Below, one piece after another: positions 24,885-32,702 of a DNA stretch of 64,000 nucleotides (the stretch's first letter is position 1; each line of letters begins with the position of its first letter). The stretch is from Clostridiales bacterium. GTDB taxonomy: Bacteria; Bacillota; Clostridia; Oscillospirales; Oscillospiraceae. The stretch is from contig JALFRA010000007.1 of NCBI GenBank assembly GCA_022785125.1, forward strand, positions 124,001 to 188,000. Direction: 5' to 3'. Both the position numbers and the translations under genes were made by a program. The notes under the pieces are model-generated. The model ran no database searches. It was not told the origin of the DNA and saw only the letters and a program-made list of their open reading frames with translations.

Positions 24885-25906
24885 AGACGTCTGATTTTGA
24901 CTTTTACCTGCCGGAGGAGCTGATCGCTCAGACTCCTCTGGAGAAGCGGGACTCCTCCCGGCTGCTGGTGCTGGACAAGCATACCGGCGAAACGAAACAT
25001 ATGCACTTTTTCGATCTGCCCACTCTGCTGAGACCGGGAGACTGCCTGGTGCTCAACGACTCCCGGGTGCTGCCCGCCCGGCTCATCGGCCACCGGGAGC
25101 CCGGCGGGGGAGCGGTGGAGGTGCTGCTGCTCATCGACCGGGGCAATAAGACCTGGGAGTGCCTGGTGCGGCCCGGCCGTAAGATGAAACCTGGTACCCG
25201 GGTGTCCTTCGGCGAGGGTCAGCTCACCGCCGAGGTCACCGAGGTGCTGGAGGGGGGCAACCGGCTGGTCCGCTTCGATTACGAGGGCATTTTCCTGGAA
25301 AAGCTGGAGCAGCTGGGCAAAATGCCTCTGCCTCCTTATATTAAGGCCGAACTTCAGGACCCGGAGCGGTACCAGACCGTCTACTCCCGGGAGGTGGGCT
25401 CCGCCGCCGCTCCCACCGCCGGTCTCCACTTCACCAAGGAGCTGCTCAAGCAGGTGGAGGACATGGGCGTGCGTCTGGCCTATGTGACCCTCCATGTGGG
25501 TCTGGGCACCTTCCGCCCGGTGAAGGAGGAGGACATCCTGGACCATGAGATGCACTCTGAGTACTGCATGATCTCCGCCGAGACCGCCGAGACCATCAAC
25601 CGGACCAAGGCCGAGGGAGGCCGGGTGATCTGCGTGGGCACCACCTCCTGCCGCACCATTGAGAGCTGGGCGGCGGAGGACGGGACCCTGAAGGAGAGCG
25701 CCGGATGGACCAATATCTTCATCTATCCCGGCTACAAATTCAAAGCGCTGGATTGCCTCATCACCAACTTCCATCTGCCGGAATCCACCCTCATCATGCT
25801 GGTGTCCGCTCTGGCGGGCCGGGAGCACATCCTGGCCGCCTACAAAGAGGCGGTGGAGCAGAAATACCGCTTCTTCTCCTTCGGAGACGCCATGTTCATT
25901 TGCTGA
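24881..25906 (+). CDS. queA: tRNA preQ1(34) S-adenosylmethionine ribosyltransferase-isomerase, apparent ATA start
   Basis: QueA transfers and isomerises the ribosyl moiety of SAM onto preQ1 in tRNA, forming epoxyqueuosine. With initiation at ATA 24881 the protein begins (M)[20 protein letters not shown], the canonical QueA N-terminus, and is 341 residues long. AGAGGTG at 24866-24872 lies 8 nt upstream, and the ATA overlaps the previous gene's TAA (ATAA). The nearest in-frame ATG upstream, at 24794, would add 29 non-homologous residues read out of frame through the SpoIID gene, and none lies downstream before residue 40. tgt, acting one step earlier, is at 31 kb. Confidence 0.94.
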   Translation: MKTSDFDFYLPEELIAQTPLEKRDSSRLLVLDKHTGETKHMHFFDLPTLLRPGDCLVLNDSRVLPARLIGHREPGGGAVEVLLLIDRGNKTWECLVRPGRKMKPGTRVSFGEGQLTAEVTEVLEGGNRLVRFDYEGIFLEKLEQLGKMPLPPYIKAELQDPERYQTVYSREVGSAAAPTAGLHFTKELLKQVEDMGVRLAYVTLHVGLGTFRPVKEEDILDHEMHSEYCMISAETAETINRTKAEGGRVICVGTTSCRTIESWAAEDGTLKESAGWTNIFIYPGYKFKALDCLITNFHLPESTLIMLVSALAGREHILAAYKEAVEQKYRFFSFGDAMFIC

Positions 25907-25913
25907 AACAGCC

Positions 25914-25943
25914 AAAGGCCTGCCGTTACGGCAGGCCTTTTTT
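25914..25943. terminator. Bidirectional terminator between queA and the glycosyltransferase gene
   Basis: AAAGGCCTGCCG/CGGCAGGCCTTT with loop TTA, T-tract to the right and A-tract to the left, serving two convergent genes. Confidence 0.88.
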
Positions 25944-27015
25944 ACATCCTGCCCAGCAGCTCCACGTTGCCCACCAGCCGGGGATCGGCAGGGGAGAGGG
26001 CCAGGGCCTTTTGTGCCTCCTCCCGCGCGGGGGAGATGCGGCCGGTGCGGAAATAGGCCTGACACCGCAGGTCATGGGGGAGCGGACCCCAGGCCTCTGC
26101 CTCGCAGATGTAGGTATCGGGGCGGACGGTGATGGACAGGGCCATTCCGGTAAAGTAGAGCACACCATCCCAGTTTTCCTGCTGGTAGCAGAGCGTGGCC
26201 AGGTCCATCCAGGGCTCCCGCAGGTGGGGGGCCTCGGCGGCGGCCCGGAAGAACCAGCCTCTGGCCTGTGCGGGGTCCCCCTTTTGTATGTAGGACTTGG
26301 CGATGTACCGCATGGAGGCCGCCCGCTCATCCTTCCAGGTGGCAGTGGGCATGGACAGATGCCGCTGGAGGGTGGCAATGCAGTCGTCCCACCGGCCATG
26401 GAAGAAATACTCCCGGCCCAGATAGTGGGCGTTTCGGTCGTTCTCCGGTTCCTCCTGTACCGACAGTTCCAGCAGAGGAAGGTACTGGCCCCGGGATTTG
26501 GAGGGGTCAGGGTGGTGGTCCAGCTGCACCCCCGCCGCCGTTACCATGGGGCCGGGCCGGCCGGAGCCCTCCCAGCGCAGGATCTCATGGACCGGGTGGA
26601 CCCACCGGTAACCGTGGCGGCGGTGGATCTTTTCATACCAGAATACCACGCCCTCGGCCCCATCGGGCCGGAAAGACCAGGTATAGCGATACCGGGCCTG
26701 ACCTGCTTCTGGGGTCCAGGCCGCTTCCAGGGCCGCCCGCCAGCCGGGATGGAACACCTCGTCCAGGTCGGTACACACGCAGATATCCGCATCCTCATCC
26801 ACCAGTTCCAGAGAACGGTTGCGGGCGGTGTCGAACCGCCAGGGGACGATGGCCTCCACGGTGACAGCGGCCCCCCGGGCCTCCAAACGGGCCACGGTGT
26901 CGTCAGTGGAGCCGGTGTCCAGCACCACCACCTGGTCGGCCTCCGACATGGAGTCCATCCAGCGGTCCACAAATTGAGCCTCGTTTTTACAGATGGCATA
27001 AACTACGATCTTTAT
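25942..27015 (-). CDS. GT2-like glycosyltransferase with TPR-like C-terminus, apparent ATA start
   Basis: A 357-residue GT-A fold glycosyltransferase. Initiating at ATA 27015 gives (M)KIVVYAICKNEAQFVDRWMD, the normal first strand; then VVVLDTGSTDDTVARLEA (about 30-47), ARNRSLE and the DxD motif CTDLDEVFHPGW (about 82-93). The C-terminal half has helical TPR-like repeats (about 220-350). In frame, a TGA lies 18 nt before the ATA with no ATG/GTG/TTG between; GTG 26970 would delete the conserved strand. AAAGGAGG lies 9 nt upstream. It follows a collagen-like protein gene on the same strand and may glycosylate its repeats, as in BclA-type exosporium operons. Confidence 0.85.
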   Translation of the reverse strand: MKIVVYAICKNEAQFVDRWMDSMSEADQVVVLDTGSTDDTVARLEARGAAVTVEAIVPWRFDTARNRSLELVDEDADICVCTDLDEVFHPGWRAALEAAWTPEAGQARYRYTWSFRPDGAEGVVFWYEKIHRRHGYRWVHPVHEILRWEGSGRPGPMVTAAGVQLDHHPDPSKSRGQYLPLLELSVQEEPENDRNAHYLGREYFFHGRWDDCIATLQRHLSMPTATWKDERAASMRYIAKSYIQKGDPAQARGWFFRAAAEAPHLREPWMDLATLCYQQENWDGVLYFTGMALSITVRPDTYICEAEAWGPLPHDLRCQAYFRTGRISPAREEAQKALALSPADPRLVGNVELLGRM

Positions 27016-27038
27016 GAGGGGTTCCTCCTTTCACAGAA

Positions 27039-27072
27039 CGGGAGGGGGGCAAGCAGCCCCCCTCCCGCGGGA
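27039..27072 (-). other. Hairpin between collagen-like and glycosyltransferase genes
   Basis: GGGAGGGGGG/CCCCCCTCCC with loop CAAGCAG. There is no T-tract on the minus strand, so it may stabilise the 3' end or attenuate rather than fully terminate. Confidence 0.5.
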
Positions 27073-27690
27073 TCAGGATTCCATCAGACCGGCGGCCTTC
27101 AGGTTTTGAATGATCTGGTTGACGGTGTTGATGACGGTGGGCAGACTGGCATTGCTTTGCAGGGCGGTGACCGCGGCAGCCGCATTCGTCTCGCCGGCAG
27201 GGCCGGTGGGCCCAGTAGGGCCGGCAACCCCGGCAGGGCCGGTGGGGCCAGTGGGTCCGGCAGAGCCGGCAGTACCCGCTGTACCAGCAGGGCCGGTGGG
27301 TCCGGTAGGGCCGGCAGCGCCATCAGGGCCGGGGATGCCCTGAGGCCCGGTGGGACCGGTAGCGCCGTCAGGTCCGGGAATACCCTGGGGACCGGTGGGC
27401 CCGGTCATGCCTGCCGCGCCGGTGGGGCCAGTGGGTCCGGGGGTGGCAGGTCCGGTGGGTCCGGTGGGACCGGCAGGGCCAGTGGGACCAGTAGCGCCCG
27501 CAGCGCCGGAACCGGCAGGGCCAGTGGGACCGGTAGCGCCCGCCGGGCCGGTCGCTCCGGTAGGTCCGGTGGGACCAGGCACGGGGCAGGGAGGGGGACA
27601 GGGCGGCGGGCAGCAGCCCGGCGGACAGCAGCAGGCGGCGCCCTCCTGTTTCCGTCTCCACTCCCGATCAGAGGGAAGATAATGGTTCAT
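27073..27690 (-). CDS. Collagen-like repeat surface protein
   Basis: A 205-residue protein: a short N-terminus with a Cys/Pro-rich patch ([17 protein letters not shown], about 20-36), about 40 Gly-X-Y triplets rich in GPTGPTG, GATGPAG and GIPGPDG (about 38-165), and a C-terminal non-repetitive domain ending [20 protein letters not shown]. Such proteins form trimeric filaments on spore or cell surfaces. AAAGGAG is 7 nt before ATG 27690. A sequence CATAGGCT at 27742-27735 (minus) resembles a sigma-K/E -10 box, hinting at mother-cell expression. The glycosyltransferase gene lies just downstream. The DNA is a GC-rich imperfect tandem repeat. Confidence 0.9.
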   Translation of the reverse strand: MNHYLPSDREWRRKQEGAACCCPPGCCPPPCPPPCPVPGPTGPTGATGPAGATGPTGPAGSGAAGATGPTGPAGPTGPTGPATPGPTGPTGAAGMTGPTGPQGIPGPDGATGPTGPQGIPGPDGAAGPTGPTGPAGTAGTAGSAGPTGPTGPAGVAGPTGPTGPAGETNAAAAVTALQSNASLPTVINTVNQIIQNLKAAGLMES

Positions 27691-27802
27691 ATTGTACTCC
27701 TTTATCCGCTTGGCTTGTGGCTGTGCCACATGACAGCCTATGCGATTGCCTGCCGGAAGGTGCGCTGCCCAAAGACCTAGCAAAAAAGTAGGAAAACGGG
27801 GT

Positions 27803-27831
27803 TGACAAGACTAACTCCACCTGATATAGTT
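27803..27831 (+). promoter_or_regulatory. Sigma-A promoter of the thioredoxin operon
   Basis: TTGACA, a 17-bp spacer and TATAGT, about 95 nt before the thioredoxin start. The transcript has a long AT-rich untranslated leader (about 27840-27905) in which I recognise no named element. Confidence 0.8.
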
Positions 27832-27923
27832 AAACCATAAAATGAAACAAATAAAGTTACAGTTAGAAGTATATAATATCGTCAGGCGATTGCCGGTCAT
27901 TTTCAATGGAAAGGACGATGGAT

Positions 27924-28238
27924 ATGACTCCCATTACCATTACCAAAGACAATTTTGAAGAAGTGGTGCTTCGTTCCGATAAGCCGGTTCTGGTGGACTT
28001 CTGGGCCCCCTGGTGCGGCTACTGCCGCCGGATCAGCCCGGTGCTGGACCAGATCGCCCAGCAGTTTGACGGCCAGCTGGTGGTGGGCAAGATCAACATC
28101 GACGAGGAGCCCGGTCTGGAAGAGCAGTTTGAGGTAGAGGTCATTCCCACCCTGTTCCTCTTCAAAAACGGGGAGACGGGGGAGCCCATCGTGAACCCCG
28201 GTTCCAAGGCTCAGATCATTGAGTGGATGGGACTGTAA
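27924..28238 (+). CDS. trxA: Thioredoxin with CGYC active site
   Basis: A 104-residue thioredoxin: LVDFWAPWCGYCRRISPVLD (about 22-41) and the cis-Pro motif EVIPTLFLFKNGE (about 67-79). The active site is WCGYC instead of WCGPC; a Tyr in place of Pro normally changes redox potential. Three in-frame ATGs exist (27906, 27918, 27924); GGAAAGGA at 27908-27915 favours 27924. The next gene is its likely partner, thioredoxin reductase, 15 nt downstream. Confidence 0.92.
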   Translation: MTPITITKDNFEEVVLRSDKPVLVDFWAPWCGYCRRISPVLDQIAQQFDGQLVVGKINIDEEPGLEEQFEVEVIPTLFLFKNGETGEPIVNPGSKAQIIEWMGL

Positions 28239-28253
28239 AAGGAGGCGGACGGC

Positions 28254-29171
28254 ATGGCGCATTATGAAATTCTCATCATAGGGGGCGGCCCCGCCGGCTA
28301 CACAGCGGCCCTGTATGCCGCCCGCAGCGGCCGCAAGACGGCGGTGGTGGAGAAGCTGTCCCCCGGCGGCCAGATGGCCACCACCTCGGTCATTGACAAC
28401 TACCCCGGCTTCCCTGACGGGGTGGACGGCTTCGAATTGGGGGAAAAGATGGAGCAGCAAGCCCGGAAATACGGGGCGGAGACCATCTACGCCGAGGTCA
28501 CCGGGGTCGATCTGACTGACAGCCCCAAGGTGCTCCGCACCAGCGAGGGGGAACTGACCGCCGATGCGGTGGTCCTTTCTACCGGGGCCTACCCCAGAGA
28601 ACTGGGCCTGCCCGGCGAGAGCGAGCTGCGGGGGAGAGGGATCGCCTACTGTGCCGCCTGCGACGGCATGATGTACCGGGGCAAGGTGGTGGCAGTAAAC
28701 GGCGGCGGCAACACCGCTGTGGAGGACGCCCTCTACCTGTCCAAGCTGTGCAAAAAGGTCTATCTGATCCACCGGCGGGACAGTCTGCGGGCCTCGGCGG
28801 TGTACCACAAGGCCCTGGAGGAGGCGGGAGTGGAGATCCTTTGGAACACCCGTGTGACAGATCTGCGCAAGGAGAAGCACCTGACAGGTGTTGCGCTGGA
28901 GAACGTGGTCACCGGCGAGAAAAGCGAACTTGCCTGCGACGGCCTCTTCGTGGCGGTGGGCCGGGTGCCCGACACCGCCCTCTTTGCCGGACAGGTGGAG
29001 ACCGACGGGGCGGGCTATCTGGTAGCGGACGAGAGCTGCCGTACCAGCGTACCCGGTGTGTTTGCCGCTGGGGACGTGCGTGCCAAGGCCCTGCGGCAGG
29101 TCATCACCGCCGCCGCCGACGGCGCCAACGCCGCCCACTGGGCGGAGGACTATCTGCTCAAACGCGTATAA
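28254..29171 (+). CDS. trxB: Thioredoxin reductase (FAD/NAD(P)-dependent)
   Basis: A 305-residue flavoprotein that reduces thioredoxin. FAD loop IIGGGPAGYTAALYAARSG (about 6-24), redox disulfide CAACDG (Cys133/Cys136), NAD(P) loop AVNGGGNTAVEDALYL (about 147) and C-terminal GVFAAGDVRAKALRQVITAA (about 266-285). GGAGG is 8 nt before ATG. Most relatives have CATCDG or CAVCDG, so Ala here is a mild variant. In operon with trxA and a CcdA-TlpA fusion, so it should power both cytosolic and extracytoplasmic thiol reduction. Confidence 0.95.
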   Translation: MAHYEILIIGGGPAGYTAALYAARSGRKTAVVEKLSPGGQMATTSVIDNYPGFPDGVDGFELGEKMEQQARKYGAETIYAEVTGVDLTDSPKVLRTSEGELTADAVVLSTGAYPRELGLPGESELRGRGIAYCAACDGMMYRGKVVAVNGGGNTAVEDALYLSKLCKKVYLIHRRDSLRASAVYHKALEEAGVEILWNTRVTDLRKEKHLTGVALENVVTGEKSELACDGLFVAVGRVPDTALFAGQVETDGAGYLVADESCRTSVPGVFAAGDVRAKALRQVITAAADGANAAHWAEDYLLKRV

Positions 29172-29187
29172 AGGAGAATTCCATTCC

Positions 29188-29622
29188 ATGAATGGTCTAT
29201 TCTGTGTGGCGGTCCACGCCCTGATCTATCTGGATAAACGGGGATGTCTGCTCTCCAGCGAGGAGCTTGCGGCCAACATCTGCACCAACCCGGCTCGGGT
29301 CCGCAAGGTGATGGCCAAGCTGAAAAAGGCGGGGCTGGTGACCACCCGTACCGGCACCGACGGCGGCTATCAGCTGGTGGCCGACCCTGCCAGGCTCACC
29401 CTGGATACGGTAGCCGACGCCCTGGAGGTTCGGTTCGTGGAGCCTGCCTGGCACAGCGGCGGGGGTTTGGACTGCGGATGTATGGTGGCCTCCGGCATGG
29501 CCGGGGTGATGGACCATCTGTTTGACGATCTGGACCGGCGCTGCCGGACCCAGCTGGCTGGGCTGACCCTGGCCGACCTGGAGACACAACTGGAATCCAT
29601 ACAAAAAGGAGAACACCTATGA
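29188..29622 (+). CDS. Rrf2 family transcriptional regulator
   Basis: A 144-residue winged-helix regulator of the Rrf2 (IscR/NsrR) family: SSEELAANICTNPARVRKVM (HTH, about 25-44), KKAGLVTTRTGTDGGYQL (about 47-64, wing with the family's GxxGGYxL). Cysteines near 95-97 (DCGC) could bind a metal or Fe-S cluster, but the typical three-Cys spacing is not obvious. AAAGGAG lies 10 nt before ATG 29188. Located in the thioredoxin operon, it likely senses redox state and controls this unit. Confidence 0.87.
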   Translation: MNGLFCVAVHALIYLDKRGCLLSSEELAANICTNPARVRKVMAKLKKAGLVTTRTGTDGGYQLVADPARLTLDTVADALEVRFVEPAWHSGGGLDCGCMVASGMAGVMDHLFDDLDRRCRTQLAGLTLADLETQLESIQKGEHL

Positions 29623-30917
29623 ATTTACAGCTTGAGACCGGTGTACCGGTACTCACCGTCTTTGTGCAGGGCCTGCTCAGCTTCTTTTCTCCCTGCGTGC
29701 TCCCTCTTGTACCCTTGTATGTAAGCTATCTGGCGGGAGGCGCCCGGACCGTGGATGAGAAGGGCAACATCCGCTATCCCAGAGGCAAGGTGCTGATCAA
29801 TACCCTGTTCTTTGTCATCGGCGTCAGCTTCGCTTTCTTTGTGCTGGGGCTGGGCTTTACCGCTGCGGGCCGCTTCTTCAGCGGCAATCAGACCCTGTTT
29901 GCCCGCATCAGCGGCATCGTTATGATCCTCTTCGGCGTCTATCAGTTCGGCTTCTTTGGTAAGGCCGCCGCTCTGGAGACCGAGCACCGGCTGCCCTTCC
30001 GGTTGGACCGGTGGGCCATGAACCCCCTGGTGGCTCTGGTGCTGGGCTTTACCTTCAGCTTTGCCTGGACTCCCTGCGTGGGTCCCACCCTGGGCAGTGT
30101 GCTGTTGATGGCATCCTCCGCCGCCAGCGCGAGTAAGGGCTTTTTGCTCATCGCCGTTTACACCGCGGGCTTTGTGATCCCCTTCCTGGCGGTGGGTATT
30201 TTCACCGGCACGGTGCTCAACTTCTTCAGGACCCACCAGAAGGTGGTCAAGTATACCGGCAAGGTGGGGGCGGCTCTGCTGGTCCTGATGGGTATTATGA
30301 CCTTCACCGGCTTTATGAACGGCATCACCGGCTATCTGTCCGGCATCGGCGGCGGGGCCGGCGTAACCGGGACGCCCACCCAGAGCGAAAGCGTCTCTCC
30401 CGCGCCGGAGGCCACCCGGAGCCCGGAGCCCGCGGAGAGTGCCTCGCCGGAGCCGTCTGCTGAGCCTACCCCAAAGCCTGAGATCGCCGCCCCCGACTTT
30501 ACCCTTACCGATCAGTACGGCAACACCCATACTCTGTCCGACTACCAGGGCAAGACGGTGTTCCTCAACTTCTGGGCCACCTGGTGCGGCCCCTGCAAGA
30601 GCGAGATGCCCGACATCCAGAAGCTATATGAGAGTTATGGAGAAAACGGCGAGGATCTGGTGGTGCTGGCCGTGGCCAATCCCGGTGGACAGGACGTGTC
30701 CCAGGAGGAGATGGAGCAGTTCCTGGAGGACAACGGCTACACCTTCCCGGTGCTCATGGATACCACCGGCACGACCCTGGCCAATTACGGCATTGCCGCC
30801 TTTCCGACTACCTTTATGATCGACGCCAAGGGCAACGTGTACGGCTATGTGCCGGGCGCTATGACGGCGTCCATCATGGAGTCGGTGGTGCAGCAGACCA
30901 TGGACAGCGTAAAATAA
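29619..30917 (+). CDS. CcdA-TlpA fusion (transmembrane thiol reductase with thioredoxin domain)
   Basis: A 432-residue fusion. The N-terminal half (about 1-235) is a CcdA membrane domain with six hydrophobic segments and paired cysteines in FFSPCVLPLVPLYVSYLAGG (about 18-37) and FAWTPCVGPTLGSV (about 148-161). A Pro/Glu/Ser linker (about 250-285) leads to a TlpA-like thioredoxin domain with FWATWCGPCKSEMPDI (about 318-333). CcdA carries electrons from cytosolic thioredoxin to extracytoplasmic TlpA partners; here both are one chain. ATG overlaps the rrf2 stop. Fits transfer of reductant from the trxA/trxB pair across the membrane. Confidence 0.93.
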   Translation: MNLQLETGVPVLTVFVQGLLSFFSPCVLPLVPLYVSYLAGGARTVDEKGNIRYPRGKVLINTLFFVIGVSFAFFVLGLGFTAAGRFFSGNQTLFARISGIVMILFGVYQFGFFGKAAALETEHRLPFRLDRWAMNPLVALVLGFTFSFAWTPCVGPTLGSVLLMASSAASASKGFLLIAVYTAGFVIPFLAVGIFTGTVLNFFRTHQKVVKYTGKVGAALLVLMGIMTFTGFMNGITGYLSGIGGGAGVTGTPTQSESVSPAPEATRSPEPAESASPEPSAEPTPKPEIAAPDFTLTDQYGNTHTLSDYQGKTVFLNFWATWCGPCKSEMPDIQKLYESYGENGEDLVVLAVANPGGQDVSQEEMEQFLEDNGYTFPVLMDTTGTTLANYGIAAFPTTFMIDAKGNVYGYVPGAMTASIMESVVQQTMDSVK

Positions 30918-30923
30918 TGAGGG

Positions 30924-30951
30924 AAGAGCGGCGCATGGCGCCGCTCTTTCT
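30924..30951 (+). terminator. Terminator of the thioredoxin/CcdA operon
   Basis: AAGAGCGGCGC/GCGCCGCTCTT with loop ATG and a TTTCT tail. Confidence 0.85.
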
Positions 30952-30963
30952 GGCTTTGGGGCG

Positions 30964-30992
30964 TTGTCATTTTACTTGCTTTCTGGTATGAT
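30964..30992 (+). promoter_or_regulatory. Promoter of tgt
   Basis: TTGTCA, a 17-bp spacer and TATGAT, about 32 nt before the GTG start of tgt. Confidence 0.7.
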
Positions 30993-31023
30993 AATAGCAC
31001 TTGCAAAATAAAGGGGTTTTATT

Positions 31024-32154
31024 GTGTTTGAAGTGATCAAAACCGAGGGCAGAGCCCGACGGGGCGTGTTTACCTGCGCCCACGGTACGGTGCAAACGCC
31101 GGTTTTTATGAATGTAGGCACCCAGGGGGCCATCAAGGGGGCCCTGTCCGCCTTTGACTTGAAGGACATCGGCTGTCAGGTGGAGCTGTCCAACACCTAT
31201 CACCTCCATCTGCGTCCCGGCGACCAGGTGGTGCGCCAGATGGGCGGCCTTCACACGTTTATGCGGTGGGACGGGCCCATCCTCACCGACTCCGGCGGAT
31301 TCCAGGTATTTTCGCTGTCCGGCCTGCGGAAAATCAAGGAGGAGGGTGTCACCTTCGCCTCCCATATCGACGGCCACCGCATCTTTATGGGGCCTGAGGA
31401 GTCCATGCAGATCCAGTCCAACCTGGGCAGCGACATCGCCATGGCCTTCGACGAGTGCGTGGAGAACCCGGCCACCTATGAGTACGCCAAGGCCTCCTGT
31501 GAGCGCACTCTGCGCTGGCTCCAGCGGTGCAAGGCAGAGCACGACCGGCTCAATGCTCTGCCCGACACGGTGAATCCTCATCAGATGCTCTTCGGCATCA
31601 ACCAGGGCGCCACCTTCCCTGATCTGCGGGTGTGGCACATGAAGGAGACCGCCAAGATCGACTGCGAGGGCTACGCCATCGGCGGCCTGGCGGTGGGGGA
31701 GCCCACCCAGGTGATGTACGACATCATTGACGCGGTGGAGCCCCATATGCCGGCGGACAAGCCCCGGTATCTGATGGGTGTGGGCACCCCCTCCAACATC
31801 ATTGAGGCGGTGGCCCGGGGCGTGGACTTCTTCGACTGCGTCATGCCCGCCCGCAACGCCCGCCATGCCAAGCTGTTTACCTGGTCGGGGGCCATGAACA
31901 TCCGCAACGAGAAGTACAAGACCGACGAGCGGCCCATTGACTCCGACTGCGACTGCCCGGTGTGCCGCAACTTCTCCCGGGCCTATCTGCGCCACCTCTT
32001 CGTGGCGGAGGAGATGCTGGCTATGCGTCTGGCTGTCATGCACAACCTTTACTTCTATAATAAGCTGGCCCAGCGTATCCGGGATGCCCTGGACGCCGGT
32101 CAATTTGCGGCCTTCCGGGCGGAGTACTCTGAGAAGCTGGCCGGAAGAATCTAA
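31024..32154 (+). CDS. tgt: Queuine tRNA-ribosyltransferase (bacterial Tgt)
   Basis: Exchanges guanine 34 of GUN-anticodon tRNAs for preQ1. The 376-residue protein has the catalytic Asp in TDSGGFQVFSL (Asp89), the nucleophilic Asp in FDCVMPARNARHA (Asp271) and the zinc site CDCPVC (309/311/314 pattern) near the C-terminus. It starts at GTG 31024, giving the family N-terminus MFEVIKTEGRARRGVF. Together with queA at 24.9 kb it gives the last tRNA-level steps to epoxyqueuosine; preQ1 synthesis genes are not in the window. Confidence 0.97.
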   Translation: MFEVIKTEGRARRGVFTCAHGTVQTPVFMNVGTQGAIKGALSAFDLKDIGCQVELSNTYHLHLRPGDQVVRQMGGLHTFMRWDGPILTDSGGFQVFSLSGLRKIKEEGVTFASHIDGHRIFMGPEESMQIQSNLGSDIAMAFDECVENPATYEYAKASCERTLRWLQRCKAEHDRLNALPDTVNPHQMLFGINQGATFPDLRVWHMKETAKIDCEGYAIGGLAVGEPTQVMYDIIDAVEPHMPADKPRYLMGVGTPSNIIEAVARGVDFFDCVMPARNARHAKLFTWSGAMNIRNEKYKTDERPIDSDCDCPVCRNFSRAYLRHLFVAEEMLAMRLAVMHNLYFYNKLAQRIRDALDAGQFAAFRAEYSEKLAGRI

Positions 32155-32183
32155 AACAAATTGTGAATCATGGCGAAAAACAC

Positions 32184-32212
32184 TTGTCAAAACTTGCAAA
32201 TGGTTATATAAT
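32184..32212 (+). promoter_or_regulatory. Promoter of yajC
   Basis: TTGTCA, a 17-bp spacer and TATAAT (32207-32212), 50 nt upstream of the TTG start. Confidence 0.8.
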
Positions 32213-32261
32213 GTCCCATTGATGACGCATAGCGTCAAAGTTGAAATCGGAGGGGATTGTA

Positions 32262-32642
32262 TTGACAGCACAGGTTGCCAACGCAATGTTGTCCAGTGCC
32301 GGTGCAGATGCTGCCGGAGCAGGTAGTATGTTGGGGATGATCATCCCGCTGGTACTGCTCATCGCGGTGTTTTACTTCATGCTGATCCGGCCGGAGAACA
32401 AGAAGAAGAAGGCTGCTGCCAAGATGCGTTCCGAACTGGCTGTGGGTGATCAGATCACCACCATCGGCGGTATCGTAGGCACCATCTGCGCGGTGAAGGA
32501 GAACACCATCGTGATCGAGACCAGCTCTGACCGCGTGCGCATGGAGTTCACCAAGTGGGCTGTGTCCACCCGCGGCACTCAGACCACTGAGGACGGCGTC
32601 AGCGAGACCAAGGAAAAGAAGGACGCCAAGGACAAGAAGTAA
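32262..32642 (+). CDS. yajC: Preprotein translocase subunit YajC
   Basis: Small accessory subunit of the Sec/SecDF translocase, 126 residues: one membrane segment (MLGMIIPLVLLIAVFYFMLI, about 23-42), RPENKKKKAAAKMRSELAVG immediately after, and the domain DQITTIGGIVGTI. A charged Lys/Glu/Asp tail follows. TTG 32262 lies 7 nt after CGGAGGGG (32248-32255); TTG 32241 lies before that Shine-Dalgarno and is less likely. The tgt-yajC order is widely conserved. Confidence 0.93.
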   Translation: MTAQVANAMLSSAGADAAGAGSMLGMIIPLVLLIAVFYFMLIRPENKKKKAAAKMRSELAVGDQITTIGGIVGTICAVKENTIVIETSSDRVRMEFTKWAVSTRGTQTTEDGVSETKEKKDAKDKK

Positions 32643-32644
32643 TA

Positions 32645-32702
32645 AGAAACGCCCTCCCGGCATAGGTTTCATCAGGAACCTGTGGTAAGGGAGGGTGTTT
32701 TT
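32645..32702 (+). terminator. yajC terminator whose 3' arm is the next gene's Shine-Dalgarno
   Basis: An extended hairpin: outer 11-bp stem AACGCCCTCCC/GGGAGGGTGTT (32648-32658 with 32689-32699), inner 8-bp stem CATAGGTT/AACCTGTG, and a T5 tract. GGGAGGG (32689-32695) is also the best-placed Shine-Dalgarno for ATG 32703, which directly follows the T-tract. Read-through transcripts would have the ribosome site buried in the stem. Confidence 0.8.

Noticed and set aside
27110-27682. Plus-strand frames reading GPVGPVGP in the collagen-like region
   Set aside because: Complement of Gly-X-Y codons reads as another Gly/Pro repeat; the minus strand has the start, ribosome site and non-repeat ends.
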